A stretch of 64,000 nucleotides of DNA from Corynebacterium tuberculostearicum (GTDB lineage Bacteria; Actinomycetota; Actinomycetes; Mycobacteriales; Mycobacteriaceae): assembly GCF_030506365.1 (NCBI RefSeq), contig NZ_CP073092.1, forward strand, positions 1,178,001 to 1,242,000. The letters are read 5' to 3'. Below are positions 15,672 to 26,100 of this stretch, in pieces. Position 1 is the stretch's first letter; every line of letters starts with the position of its first letter. The notes beneath the pieces were generated by a model, which had not been told where the DNA came from, did not search any database, and saw only the letters and a program-made list of their open reading frames with translations. Position numbers and translations under genes: made by a program.

Positions 15672-17225
15672 ATGCCTAACGCCTACCCAACCACCGTGAC
15701 CGTAAACGTCGGCGCGCTGAGCATCGAGGATGTTGTTGCCGTTGCCCGCTATGGCGCGCAGGTGGAGATTGCGCCTGAAGCCCTAGAAGAGGTAGCCGCT
15801 ACCCGCGAGCGCGTGGAAGAACTAGCACAAGATCCCACCCCGGTCTACGGCATTTCCACCGGCTTTGGTGCACTTGCTCGCCGCCATATCCCAGAGGAGA
15901 TGCGCGCCCAGCTGCAGCTTTCCCTGGTGCGCTCGCATGCTGCGGGAACTGGCCCGGAGGTGGAAGAAGAAGTTATCCGCGCGCTTATGCTGCTGCGCCT
16001 GTCCACCTTGTGCACTGGCCGCACCGGCGTGCGCCCCGTAGTGGTGGAAACGTATGCCAAGGCCCTTAACGCCGGCATTGTGCCGGTGGTGCGCGAGTAT
16101 GGCTCGCTGGGCTGCTCTGGCGACTTGGCGCCGCTGGCCCACTGTGCGCTGGCCCTGCTGGGTGAGGGCGAGGTGCGCGTCAATGGTGAGCTCAAGGACG
16201 CGGGCGACGCCCTGGCCGCGGCCGGTATCGAGCCGCTGCAGCTGCGTGAGAAGGAAGGCCTAGCGCTTATCAACGGCACCGATGGCATGCTGGGGCAGCT
16301 CTGCTTGGCCATTACTGATCTGCGCGCGGCCGCAAAGACCGCCGATATTGCCACCGCCATGACCGTGGAAGGCCTGCTGGGTACCCTCGTGGTCTTCGCG
16401 GATGACCTGCAGCAGCTGCGCCCGCATCCGGGCCAGGCCGATGCTGCGGCTAATATCCTCCAGGTGGCCGAAGGCTCTGAGATCTTGGAGGCCGCGCTGG
16501 AGGAGTTCAAGAAGAATCAGGTGCAAGATGCCTACTCCGTGCGATGCGCCCCGCAGGTAGCTGGCGGATTCCGCGATACCTTGACCCACACCGCCCAGGT
16601 GGCCGAGCGCGAGCTGGCTGCCGCGGTGGACAACCCGGTGGTGACCAAGGATGGCCGCGTGGTCTCTAACGGCAACTTCCACGGCGCGCCGGTGGCCTAT
16701 GCGCTCGACTTCCTAGCTATTGTCACCGCGGACTTGGCCTCCATTTCTGAGCGTCGCACCGACCGCTTCCTGGATCCAGCGCGCAACCGCGGCCTGAACG
16801 CCTTTCTTGCTGATGACCCCGGTGTTGACTCTGGCCATATGATTGCTCAGTACGCCCAGGCTGGCATCGTCAGTGAGATGAAACGCCTGGCCAACCCCTC
16901 CTCGGCCGATTCCATTCCGTCTTCGGCCATGCAGGAAGACCACGTATCCATGGGCTGGTCCGCTGCCCGCAAGCTGCGCAAGGCCGTCGATGGCCTGCAG
17001 CGCGTGCTCGCCGTAGAGATCCTCACCGCCGCCCGCGCCATCGACATGCGCGAGGGCACCCCGGCCAAGGGAACCGGCGCGGTGATTGAGAAGCTGCGCG
17101 AGACTGTGGAGGGCCCGGGCGTGGACCGATACCTGTCCCCGGAAATCGAGGAGACTGTACGCCTAGTCAAGGAGGGCGCTCTTATCGACGCCGTCGAGGA
17201 CGCTACTGGAAAGCTGCGTGGTTAA
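15672..17225 (+). CDS. hutH: Histidine ammonia-lyase
   Basis: A 517-residue, full-length member of the aromatic amino acid/histidine ammonia-lyase family, catalysing L-histidine to urocanate plus ammonia. The MIO-forming loop reads GSLGCSGDLAPLAH: the tripeptide is Cys148-Ser149-Gly150, not the usual Ala-Ser-Gly, a variant I recall from actinobacterial enzymes. Other family landmarks are VYGISTGFG near the N-terminus, LINGTDGMLG, and SADSIPSSAMQEDHVSMG. ATG at 15672 has GAGGAG ahead. The next gene starts one base after the stop, so hutH and the flavin reductase are probably cotranscribed. Confidence 0.96.
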   Translation: MPNAYPTTVTVNVGALSIEDVVAVARYGAQVEIAPEALEEVAATRERVEELAQDPTPVYGISTGFGALARRHIPEEMRAQLQLSLVRSHAAGTGPEVEEEVIRALMLLRLSTLCTGRTGVRPVVVETYAKALNAGIVPVVREYGSLGCSGDLAPLAHCALALLGEGEVRVNGELKDAGDALAAAGIEPLQLREKEGLALINGTDGMLGQLCLAITDLRAAAKTADIATAMTVEGLLGTLVVFADDLQQLRPHPGQADAAANILQVAEGSEILEAALEEFKKNQVQDAYSVRCAPQVAGGFRDTLTHTAQVAERELAAAVDNPVVTKDGRVVSNGNFHGAPVAYALDFLAIVTADLASISERRTDRFLDPARNRGLNAFLADDPGVDSGHMIAQYAQAGIVSEMKRLANPSSADSIPSSAMQEDHVSMGWSAARKLRKAVDGLQRVLAVEILTAARAIDMREGTPAKGTGAVIEKLRETVEGPGVDRYLSPEIEETVRLVKEGALIDAVEDATGKLRG

Positions 17226-17226
17226 T

Positions 17227-17889
17227 ATGTCGACCGTTTCCTGGCATCCACAGACCGAACCTAACCCCTTGCCATTTTCGCCCTTTAAGGCGAGCACGGT
17301 TCCGCGGCCCATTGGTTGGCTCTCTAGCGTCGACGGCCAAGGTCGCGAAAATATCGCCCCCTATAGCCAGTGGCAAAACCTCACTTTCGATCCACCAATG
17401 GTGATGTTTTCGGCCAACCAATACCCGGATGGTCGCCGCAAGGACACGGTGCTTAACGCGGAGGAAACCGGCTGGTTCGTGTGGAATATGGCTACCTATG
17501 ATCTGCGCGAGGAAGTCAATAAATCCGCCCAGGTGCTTGACTATGGCGACAGCGAGTGGGACCGCCTTTCCGTTACTAAGGAGTATGCGGACAATCACCG
17601 CATTCCCATGGTGAAAGAATCGCCGGTGAAGTTCGAGTGCCAGTACAAAACCACGCTGCGCGTGCCCGGTAATTCCAAGGTGGGCAGCATCGACCTCGTG
17701 GTGGCGGATGTCAAGACCATCCATATCGATGAATCCGTCATCGACGAGGACGGCAAGCTGGACATCCTCAAGATTAAGCCCATCGCGCGCATGGGGTACT
17801 TTGACTACACCGTGGTCACAGAGCGGTTTGAGATGCGCGTTCCCGGTTCCGATGACGCCGCGCGCGCCGGGCTAGAGGGCAGCGCGTAG
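17227..17889 (+). CDS. Flavin reductase-like FMN-binding protein
   Basis: A 220-residue protein with the flavin reductase-like split-barrel pattern: STVPRPIGWLSSVDGQGRENIAPYSQWQNL and FSANQYPDGRRKDT are typical FMN-contacting regions. Such proteins reduce FMN with NAD(P)H or are flavoproteins of unknown substrate. The ATG at 17227 begins one base after the hutH stop. No flavoenzyme is known in the canonical hut pathway, so its role here is open; it may be a passenger or act on an imidazole derivative. Its 3' end overlaps the convergent SGNH hydrolase gene by 18 bases. Confidence 0.85.
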   Translation: MSTVSWHPQTEPNPLPFSPFKASTVPRPIGWLSSVDGQGRENIAPYSQWQNLTFDPPMVMFSANQYPDGRRKDTVLNAEETGWFVWNMATYDLREEVNKSAQVLDYGDSEWDRLSVTKEYADNHRIPMVKESPVKFECQYKTTLRVPGNSKVGSIDLVVADVKTIHIDESVIDEDGKLDILKIKPIARMGYFDYTVVTERFEMRVPGSDDAARAGLEGSA

Positions 17890-18657
17890 CGCCTGGGCCA
17901 TCGCCACCTGTCCGGCGTGGGTGGGGTGCATGGGGAAGGAATTGGTGTCCTTGCCCGTAAAGTCCACCCACGGTGAGGGGGAGCAGGCGGTGTGGTTAGG
18001 GGCGGCGTCGGCAAGCACGTAAGTAGCCCCATTGCGCTCGGCGGCCTCGCGCACCGCCTGGTTGATGCGCTCGATGGAGCGGGCCAACCATTCCCGGTCA
18101 CTGGCCGGGATTTTTTCTATGTAGGGGCAGGTCTCCCCGCGCTTTATCAGGGGAAGGTAGCCGGTGGCGAGGATCTTCGCGTTAGGGGAGCGGCGGTGGA
18201 TCTCCTCGTAGACCTTGTCTAGGCGGCGGGGTAGATCGCGAATTTCCAGGTCAATCTGCGCGCCGGATTCCGCCTGGCAGATATCGTCCGTGGCGCACTG
18301 GGTAAGGCGCACGAAGCTGGCGTCATTGCCGCCGATGGATAGGCTCACCAGGTCGGTGTCCTCGCGCAGGGCGTCCACCTGGGCGGGGTGCTCGCCGGCA
18401 GAGGAAAGCACGTCGAGGGTGCTAGCGCCCTGGCAGGCAACATTGGTGAGCTCTGCGCCCATCTCCTTGGCCGCGAGCTCGGGGTAGGAATCCTGTGCGC
18501 GTACGCAGGTATTGGGCGGATCCAGTGGCAGCGTGGTTGAGCCCATGGCCGCGTAGGAATCTCCCAGCGCTACATAGTGGGGTGGCTGCGGTTCCTCGGC
18601 GGGGGTGGAACAAGCGGCGAGGAGGGCCACGGAAAGGAGGGGGATGAACCGGCGCAT
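17872..18657 (-). CDS. Secreted lipoprotein SGNH/GDSL hydrolase
   Basis: About 261 residues with an N-terminal lipoprotein signal (MRRFIPLLSVALLAACS, lipobox LAAC), so it is exported and lipid-anchored. SGNH motifs are VALGDSYAA (nucleophile Ser), a conserved Gly block near CQGAST, and SIGGNDASF (block III). The catalytic Asp-His pair is probably in MHPTHAGQ near the C-terminus. The family includes esterases and lipases of the SEST type with disulfides; several Cys are present. ATG at 18657 best fits the signal peptide; 18666 is possible. It interrupts the hut cluster on the opposite strand, with no evident pathway link. Confidence 0.85.
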   Translation of the reverse strand: MRRFIPLLSVALLAACSTPAEEPQPPHYVALGDSYAAMGSTTLPLDPPNTCVRAQDSYPELAAKEMGAELTNVACQGASTLDVLSSAGEHPAQVDALREDTDLVSLSIGGNDASFVRLTQCATDDICQAESGAQIDLEIRDLPRRLDKVYEEIHRRSPNAKILATGYLPLIKRGETCPYIEKIPASDREWLARSIERINQAVREAAERNGATYVLADAAPNHTACSPSPWVDFTGKDTNSFPMHPTHAGQVAMAQALRAAL

Positions 18658-18684
18658 GCAGGCCATCGTAGATCATTCGGTGGG

Positions 18685-18754
18685 TGTCTCATATACGAGA
18701 CAGTTCGGACTTGTGTGGCATGGTGCACAGAGCTAGGTCACAGTACCTTGTGAC
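18685..18754 (+). promoter_or_regulatory. Dyad-rich regulatory region upstream of hutU
   Basis: Three inverted repeats lie in 70 bases: TGTCTC-N6-GAGACA (18685-18702); TGTGGCATGGTGCACA (18714-18729), which fits the TGTG-N8-CACA skeleton of GlxR/CRP sites; and GTCACA-N6-TGTGAC (18737-18754). They lie 93-162 bases before the hutU ATG. No copy of the HutR motif was found here. Protein assignments are tentative. Confidence 0.5.
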
Positions 18755-18846
18755 ATGTGACGCTGAACAAGTCCTCGGGGACAGCCCCGGGACACCGGCC
18801 TAGGGGGCTTGGGAGGGCGTCAGAAAAGCACGACGAAAGGAAGCCC

Positions 18847-20523
<1,677 letters not shown>

Positions 20524-21693
20524 ATGAGCACACTTTTTACCGGCATTTCAGAACTCCGTACGGTCAGCGAGCGTGGCACGCTTAACGACGCCGCCATTAT
20601 CGCCCAATCCGGCACCATCGCCTGGGTCGGCCCAGCCTCCGAGGCACCGGCCGCCGACGAGAAGGTGGACTTGGGCGGCCGCGCCGTCCTGCCCGGCTGG
20701 GTAGATTCGCACACCCACATGGTCTTCGACGGTGACCGCTCCGCCGAATTCGAGGCCCGCATCTCCGGCGGTTCCTATGAAGCAGGCGGCATCGCCGTGA
20801 CCATGGACGCCACCCGCCAGGCCGGTACCGACCGCCTGGACAAGCTGGTGGCGGATCGCGTGGCCGCCGGCCGCCGCGGTGGCACCACCACCTTCGAGAC
20901 CAAAACCGGCTACGGCCTTAACACCGAGTCCGAGGTGGAGGCCGCCAAGGTAGCCTCCCGCCACGTCGATGATGTGACCTTCTTAGGTGCGCACCTGGTC
21001 CCGCCGGGAGCGGACGCGGAGGAGTACCTCGACGAGGTCGTTGGCTCCATGCTCGAAGGCGTTGCCCCCTACGTGCAGTGGATCGACGTCTTCTGTGAGC
21101 GCGGCGCCTTCAACGAGGAACAATCCCGCCGCGTGCTGGAGGCCGGTAAGAAGTTGGGCTTGGGCCTGCGCGTGCACGGCAACCAGCTGGGCGAGGGCCC
21201 AGGCGTTGCCCTCGCCGTCGAACTGGGCGCCGCCTCGGTAGACCACGTCAACCACTTGAGCGACGAGGACGTCGAGCTGCTGGCCAACTCCGATACCGTG
21301 GCCACCATGCTGCCGGCCTGTGACCTATCGACTCGCGAGCCGCTCGCCCCAGGCCGCACGCTTCTCGACGCCGGCGCCACCCTCGCCATCGCCTCCAACC
21401 TCAACCCCGGCACGTCCTATACCTCCTCGATGAACTACTGCGTGACCACCGCGGTCCTGCAGCAACACCTCTCCGTCGATGAGGCCATCCACGCCGCCAC
21501 CACCGGCGGAGCGACCGCCCTGCGCCGCCACAACGTGGGCAACGGCCTCGACCCGCAGGGCCGCCCGGCTAAGGGCACCATCGTGGAGGGTGCCGCCGCG
21601 GACCTGCACGTGCTCGACGCACCCAGCGCCGTGCACTTGGCCTACCGCCCAGGCATGCCACTGAGCTACCGCACTTTCGTCGCGGGCGCTTAG
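20524..21693 (+). CDS. hutI: Imidazolonepropionase
   Basis: A 389-residue amidohydrolase-superfamily enzyme that hydrolyses imidazolone-5-propionate to N-formimidoyl-L-glutamate, feeding HutG. The metal site begins with DSHTHMVFDGDR, followed by KTGYGLNTESE and RVHGNQLGEG; ASNLNPGTSYTSSM is typical of the family. Its ATG immediately follows the hutU TAG with no spacer, so translation is probably coupled. Confidence 0.96.
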   Translation: MSTLFTGISELRTVSERGTLNDAAIIAQSGTIAWVGPASEAPAADEKVDLGGRAVLPGWVDSHTHMVFDGDRSAEFEARISGGSYEAGGIAVTMDATRQAGTDRLDKLVADRVAAGRRGGTTTFETKTGYGLNTESEVEAAKVASRHVDDVTFLGAHLVPPGADAEEYLDEVVGSMLEGVAPYVQWIDVFCERGAFNEEQSRRVLEAGKKLGLGLRVHGNQLGEGPGVALAVELGAASVDHVNHLSDEDVELLANSDTVATMLPACDLSTREPLAPGRTLLDAGATLAIASNLNPGTSYTSSMNYCVTTAVLQQHLSVDEAIHAATTGGATALRRHNVGNGLDPQGRPAKGTIVEGAAADLHVLDAPSAVHLAYRPGMPLSYRTFVAGA

Positions 21694-21736
21694 GATATGG
21701 AGTTTGGGGCGGCAATCGCGTAGGGTTGGTGAAGCA

Positions 21737-23596
21737 ATGAGCATTACCGATAACGCCACCGGCGGCGTCAACGAGCCGGAAGATTTTAATAAGTCGGAAT
21801 CTCAGGACAACTCGCAAGGTGTCACCAAGGACACCAGGGCTGCGAATACTTCTGAGGAAACCGGCGCTGAGTCCCAAGATTCAGCCAACGACAACTCCCA
21901 GGGGTTCGCGCATCTTGGCCTGCCAGAGAAAATTCTGGAGGCCGTTGCGAAAGTAGGCTTCACCAAGCCGTCCCCCATTCAGGAAGAAACCATCCCGATC
22001 TTGATGGAAGGCCGCGACGTTGTCGGCCTTGCCCAGACCGGTACCGGCAAGACCGCAGCCTTTGCGCTGCCGGTTCTGTCACAGATTGACACCAAGGCCC
22101 GCCATCCGCAGGCACTCGTGCTCGCCCCAACCCGCGAGCTGGCCCTGCAGGTGGCGGACTCCTTCCAATCCTTCGCCGAGTCTCTCAAGGGCGTCGAGGT
22201 GCTGCCTATCTATGGCGGCCAAGCCTATGGCATTCAGCTTTCCGGTCTGCGCCGCGGTGCGCAGGTTATCGTGGGCACCCCGGGTCGCGTCATCGACCAC
22301 CTGGAGAAGGGCTCGCTGGACCTGTCCCAGCTGCAGTTCCTCGTCCTCGATGAGGCCGATGAGATGCTGAACATGGGCTTCCAAGAAGACGTCGAGCGCA
22401 TCCTGGAGGACACCCCGGACCGCAAGCAGGTGGCGCTTTTCTCGGCCACCATGCCGAACGCTATCCGACGCCTGTCTAAGCAGTACCTCGACAACCCCGC
22501 CGAGGTCACGGTGAAGTCCGAGCGCCGCACCAATGACAACATCACGCAGCGCTTCCTCCTCATTCCGCACCGCGCAAAGATGGATGCCTTCACCCGCATC
22601 CTCGAGGTCATCAATTACGACGCCATCATCGTCTTCTGCCGCACCAAGCACGAGACCGAAGAGGTGGCCGAGACCCTGCGTGACCGCGGCTTCAGCGCCG
22701 CCGCCATCAATGGCGATATTGCGCAAGCGCAGCGTGAGCGCACCGTCGATCAGCTCAAGGATGGCCGCCTAGATATCCTCGTGGCTACCGACGTCGCCGC
22801 CCGTGGCCTCGACGTTGAGCGCATCACGCACGTGGTCAACTTCGATATCCCGAACGATACCGAGTCCTACGTGCACCGCATCGGCCGCACCGGCCGCGCG
22901 GGCCGCTCCGGCGAAGCCATCCTGTTCGTCACCCCGCGCGAGCGCCGCATGCTGCGCTCCATCGAGCGCGTGACCAACGCCCGTCTGGAAGAGATGGACC
23001 TGCCGTCCGTCGATGAGGTCAATGAAAAGCGCAAGGAAAAGTTCGCGCAGTCCATTACCAACTCCATGGACAATAAGCAGGCGGACTTCTTCCGCACCTT
23101 GGTGCGCAAGTACTCCGAGGACAATAACGCGGCCATGGATGACATCGCTGCAGCCCTCGCCGTCATGCTGCAGGGTGGCAAGAACTTCCTGATGGAAGAC
23201 AAGCCGCTTCCTAAGCCGAAGCGTGACCGCGACCGCCGCGACGATCGCAAGCGCGATTTCAAGGGCGGCGGCAAGGGCCGTGGCCCCAAGCGGCCGGACG
23301 GAGACTTTGAGACGTACCGACTGGACGTCGGCAAGCGGCAAAATGTGCGACCAGGAGCCATCGTCGGTGCTATTGCCAACGAGGGTGGCCTGTCTGCCAA
23401 GGACTTCGGCCGCATCACCATCGCGGTGGGCCACACCCTGGTTGACCTGCCAAAGAACCTCGACCCGGCAGTGCTGGACCGCCTGAAGGATACCCGCATT
23501 TCCGGTCAGCTGATCAAGATTCAAAAGGACACCGGCCGCCCGCCACGCCGTGATCACGGCGGCGGACGTAAACGCGGTGGACGCTGGCGCGACTAG
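21737..23596 (+). CDS. deaD: DEAD-box RNA helicase (DeaD/CsdA type)
   Basis: A 619-residue helicase: acidic N-terminal extension of about 60 residues, Q motif (LGLPEKILEAVAKVGFTKPSPIQ), AQTGTGKT, PTRELA, VLDEADEML, SATMP, and HRIGRTGRAG. A C-terminal DbpA-type RNA-binding domain (about 525-600, FETYRLDVGKRQNVRPGAIV) follows, then a basic Arg/Gly-rich tail. Such proteins unwind structured RNA in ribosome assembly, mRNA decay and cold adaptation. The start is ATG at 21737; the in-frame upstream GTG region has no family match. It ends at a strong terminator. Confidence 0.93.
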   Translation: MSITDNATGGVNEPEDFNKSESQDNSQGVTKDTRAANTSEETGAESQDSANDNSQGFAHLGLPEKILEAVAKVGFTKPSPIQEETIPILMEGRDVVGLAQTGTGKTAAFALPVLSQIDTKARHPQALVLAPTRELALQVADSFQSFAESLKGVEVLPIYGGQAYGIQLSGLRRGAQVIVGTPGRVIDHLEKGSLDLSQLQFLVLDEADEMLNMGFQEDVERILEDTPDRKQVALFSATMPNAIRRLSKQYLDNPAEVTVKSERRTNDNITQRFLLIPHRAKMDAFTRILEVINYDAIIVFCRTKHETEEVAETLRDRGFSAAAINGDIAQAQRERTVDQLKDGRLDILVATDVAARGLDVERITHVVNFDIPNDTESYVHRIGRTGRAGRSGEAILFVTPRERRMLRSIERVTNARLEEMDLPSVDEVNEKRKEKFAQSITNSMDNKQADFFRTLVRKYSEDNNAAMDDIAAALAVMLQGGKNFLMEDKPLPKPKRDRDRRDDRKRDFKGGGKGRGPKRPDGDFETYRLDVGKRQNVRPGAIVGAIANEGGLSAKDFGRITIAVGHTLVDLPKNLDPAVLDRLKDTRISGQLIKIQKDTGRPPRRDHGGGRKRGGRWRD

Positions 23597-23609
23597 CATT
23601 TTCGACTCA

Positions 23610-23636
23610 ATGGGCCTCTTCGGAGGCCCATTTTTT
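23610..23636 (+). terminator. Rho-independent terminator after deaD
   Basis: An eight-base perfect stem TGGGCCTC/GAGGCCCA with a TTCG loop, extended by one A-T pair and followed by six T, starts 14 bases after the deaD stop. Confidence 0.95.
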
Positions 23637-23693
23637 CGTGCCCTTTGACCTGCGGTTTTACTATAAACGGGGGTAGGGTGTCGGAGGGGTTTG

Positions 23694-23699
23694 TATACT
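23694..23699 (+). promoter_or_regulatory. Putative -10 of the 13E12/HNH gene
   Basis: TATACT preceded by TTG, 44 bases before the ATG at 23744; the SD GGGGGAAG precedes the start. The -35 region is not clear. Confidence 0.45.
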
Positions 23700-23743
23700 G
23701 AAAGCGCAAACATGTTCTAGAGAAACTTCTGCGGGGGAAGTCC

Positions 23744-24970
23744 ATGAATGCGCCCTATTTTGCCAATACCAATCCAGCAAATTCCATCTCACAAGCAGCT
23801 ACAGACATCCGCAAGGCTGAATACCTCCTATGGAAACGCCTGCATCCAGACCCGGATGACGATATCGAAATAATTAGCCAATCACTGTCGGATCTCACCG
23901 GAACGCGCCAGTCCCGAATTAGAAATATCATTTTCGCCTTTGAGCGATTACAGGAGCTGCCGCGCCTTAAAGCCCGGCAGGAAGAGCATTACCACTTAGA
24001 TTTAGACCGCTTAATCACTATTGACCAGACGCTGTCCAAGTTAGGCGAGATTGACGCCGAAAAACGCCTGCTTATCGACGCCGAATTAACCACCTACCTC
24101 ACCCCCAAACGCCCTAACCAAAAATTACCGTCCCATCGCAACCTGCGGCGAAAGCTGCGGGAGCTCATTGTCCGTCTTGATCCCACCATCGCCGCACGCG
24201 ATCCGCGGCGCAAGGAGTCCTATCACCTCGAGCCTACGGGCGGGGAGTGGGCCGCAGTGTGCCTAGACGTGGGCCTAGAGACTGCCGAAATCATTGACCG
24301 AAATATTCGCGGTGTGGCCACGGAGAAGGACATTTCCTTGGCTCAGGCTGCGGTCGAGTTGCTCACCGGCGAGGCCGAAGCCAAGGCGAAGGTGGTGCTC
24401 AATATGTACCGCTGCGACCTGCCGGATGCTCCGGCCTTCGTCCAAAGCTTGGGGTGGGTTTCACCGGAGGTTGCCGATGACATGCAATCGCGGGCCACGA
24501 CCGTGCGCGACATGGAGAAGGCCGCAGAAGATGAAAGCGGAAACTACGTCACGCCGCCGCATATTCGCGCCTTTGTGGAAGGGCTCGATGGAACCTGCCG
24601 GTGGCCCGGATGTACGCGGCCGGCGATGGCTTCCCAGATGGACCACCGGCACGATTTCGCCGAAGGGGGTCCTACCTCTGCAGCAAATTTGACCTGCCTT
24701 TGTCAACACCACCACAACATAAAGACCGATGGCCGGGCGTTTTATATCAAGGACCCGATTAGCGGGGACGTCGTCTGGCTCTTTGAGGATTCCACTTGGG
24801 TCTATGACGAAGCCAGCGGACCGCTTACACCGAAGAATCGGCGGTGGGCACAGACGGTGGCGCAGGCCACGCGGCGGCGTCGAGAAAATGCGCACGAGGA
24901 TGCGCAAAAGCTGAAGGAAGAGCTAGAAAACGAGAAAAGGGACAGTGAAGACACTGTCCCAGAGGAGTAA
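23744..24970 (+). CDS. 13E12/DUF222-type protein with HNH nuclease motif
   Basis: A 408-residue protein. The large N-terminal helical part matches the actinobacterial 13E12 (DUF222) type. The C-terminal HNH domain reads CRWPGCTRPAMASQMDHRHD, then GGPTSAANLTCLCQHHH: zinc-binding Cys pairs and the catalytic His-Asn-His layout are intact. The tail is a charged, probably coiled Glu/Lys/Arg helix. Such genes are multicopy in corynebacteria and mycobacteria and often mobile or intron-like in spread; function is not established. It is a single gene with its own promoter. A perfect 9-bp hairpin (24939-24960) lies in the last codons. Confidence 0.85.
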   Translation: MNAPYFANTNPANSISQAATDIRKAEYLLWKRLHPDPDDDIEIISQSLSDLTGTRQSRIRNIIFAFERLQELPRLKARQEEHYHLDLDRLITIDQTLSKLGEIDAEKRLLIDAELTTYLTPKRPNQKLPSHRNLRRKLRELIVRLDPTIAARDPRRKESYHLEPTGGEWAAVCLDVGLETAEIIDRNIRGVATEKDISLAQAAVELLTGEAEAKAKVVLNMYRCDLPDAPAFVQSLGWVSPEVADDMQSRATTVRDMEKAAEDESGNYVTPPHIRAFVEGLDGTCRWPGCTRPAMASQMDHRHDFAEGGPTSAANLTCLCQHHHNIKTDGRAFYIKDPISGDVVWLFEDSTWVYDEASGPLTPKNRRWAQTVAQATRRRRENAHEDAQKLKEELENEKRDSEDTVPEE

Positions 24971-24990
24971 ATGGCTTTCTAGAAGGCCAC

Positions 24991-25440
24991 TTAGAAGTTG
25001 ATGTACATAAGGATGAGGCAGATGATCCACAGGAGGTTGAATACGCCGCCGAATGCGGACAGCGGCTTCTTTGCTGCCGCGTAGTCGAAGGATTCAGTCG
25101 ATTCGAGGGCGGCCATTGCCTTCTTCTGCTTTGGCAGAATGACGAAGAAGAGCAGGCACCATGCGACGATGGCAACCAAGATGGCGATGTGGAAGTTCAC
25201 TTCGGACTTGTAAGCGCTGATATCGGAAAGGAATACGCCGAGGCCGAGGATAGGCACGATGGCAGAGATATAGCCGTAGGTATTGGTGATGTTGTGCAGG
25301 ACGCGAGCGGAGCCGAGCGCCGCGTGGTCACCCTGTGCTGCCTTGGCCATTTGGGTCTGGAAGCTAGAGGTGGATACGCATACCGGGCCGATCAATAGAA
25401 TGGCTGCGGCCACGTGGAGGAATACAAGGAAAGAAGTCAT
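24991..25440 (-). CDS. Small integral membrane protein (DUF2269-like)
   Basis: 149 residues with four predicted membrane helices (residues about 1-22, 52-72, 80-103 and 125-147). The first helix begins FLVFLHVAAAILLIGP, a pattern seen in DUF2269-type and related predicted integral membrane proteins. No catalytic motif is visible. It converges on the HNH gene with a 20-base gap and has no operon partner. Function is unknown. Confidence 0.75.
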   Translation of the reverse strand: MTSFLVFLHVAAAILLIGPVCVSTSSFQTQMAKAAQGDHAALGSARVLHNITNTYGYISAIVPILGLGVFLSDISAYKSEVNFHIAILVAIVAWCLLFFVILPKQKKAMAALESTESFDYAAAKKPLSAFGGVFNLLWIICLILMYINF

Positions 25441-25484
25441 TGAAAGAACCCTTCAATCGCGGAAAGTTGCCACGTCAACCCTAA

Positions 25485-26063
25485 TCAATTTCCGGTGAGT
25501 ACGGCTAACCGACATTGCCTTTGCATTGTCCGCACGTCCTTGGAAGGGAGGGGAAGGGAGTACTTGCGAGCGATGTCCGCGAGGCGGCGGGAATAATCGC
25601 AGCGGTTGGCGGGAGGTAGCCATTCCGCGGGAAGGGCGTCTGACTTTTCTTGGTTGAGCTCACGGCTGGTGGCTACGAGATTGAGCGGGTCGTTGCCAAA
25701 GCGGACCTTGGTTTCGCGGTCCCACTCGGACGCGCCCAGGTCATAGGCCGCGGAGAGGGGGAAAATGTGGTCGATCTCAATGGGCGAGGTAGCGGGAATG
25801 GTGGTGCCACTATAGGGGTCATAAAGGGTCCCGCTGCGGGCGTGGCAGGCGTGGAGGGGTTCGCTGGATTGGCTTTCTAGAATGACCTCGCGGGTGGTGC
25901 AGGCGCCGTGGGGCTGCCAGATGCCGAAGTCTTCACGGTTGTAGCCGGCGGCTTCGGGGCGGGAGGGGAGCGTGGTGACGTCAAAACGCGGAAAAGGCCA
26001 CGCATACCATGCACCGATGAGGACGGTGATGCATGATAGCGCGGCCAGGTAATAGGACTTCAT
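25485..26063 (-). CDS. Membrane-anchored or secreted HNH-family nuclease (DUF1524-like)
   Basis: 192 residues. An N-terminal hydrophobic segment (YLAALSCITVLIGAWYAWPF) acts as signal anchor or signal peptide. The catalytic part reads PIEIDHIFPLSAAYDLG, then FGNDPLNLVATSRELNQEKSD, the His/Asn pattern of DUF1524/GmrSD-like HNH nucleases. Four Cys could form disulfides, consistent with an extracytoplasmic location. Probable extracellular or surface nuclease. It stands 44 bases from the neighbouring membrane gene on the same strand, so weak operon linkage is possible. Confidence 0.82.
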   Translation of the reverse strand: MKSYYLAALSCITVLIGAWYAWPFPRFDVTTLPSRPEAAGYNREDFGIWQPHGACTTREVILESQSSEPLHACHARSGTLYDPYSGTTIPATSPIEIDHIFPLSAAYDLGASEWDRETKVRFGNDPLNLVATSRELNQEKSDALPAEWLPPANRCDYSRRLADIARKYSLPLPSKDVRTMQRQCRLAVLTGN

Positions 26064-26100
26064 GTCCTATTGGACTGCGAGGAGTCCGCGTTGGTTCCGA

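Noticed and set aside
24939..24960. The perfect hairpin GGGACAGTG-AAGA-CACTGTCCC as a terminator
   Set aside because: It lies inside the coding region of the HNH gene and is not followed by a T-run.
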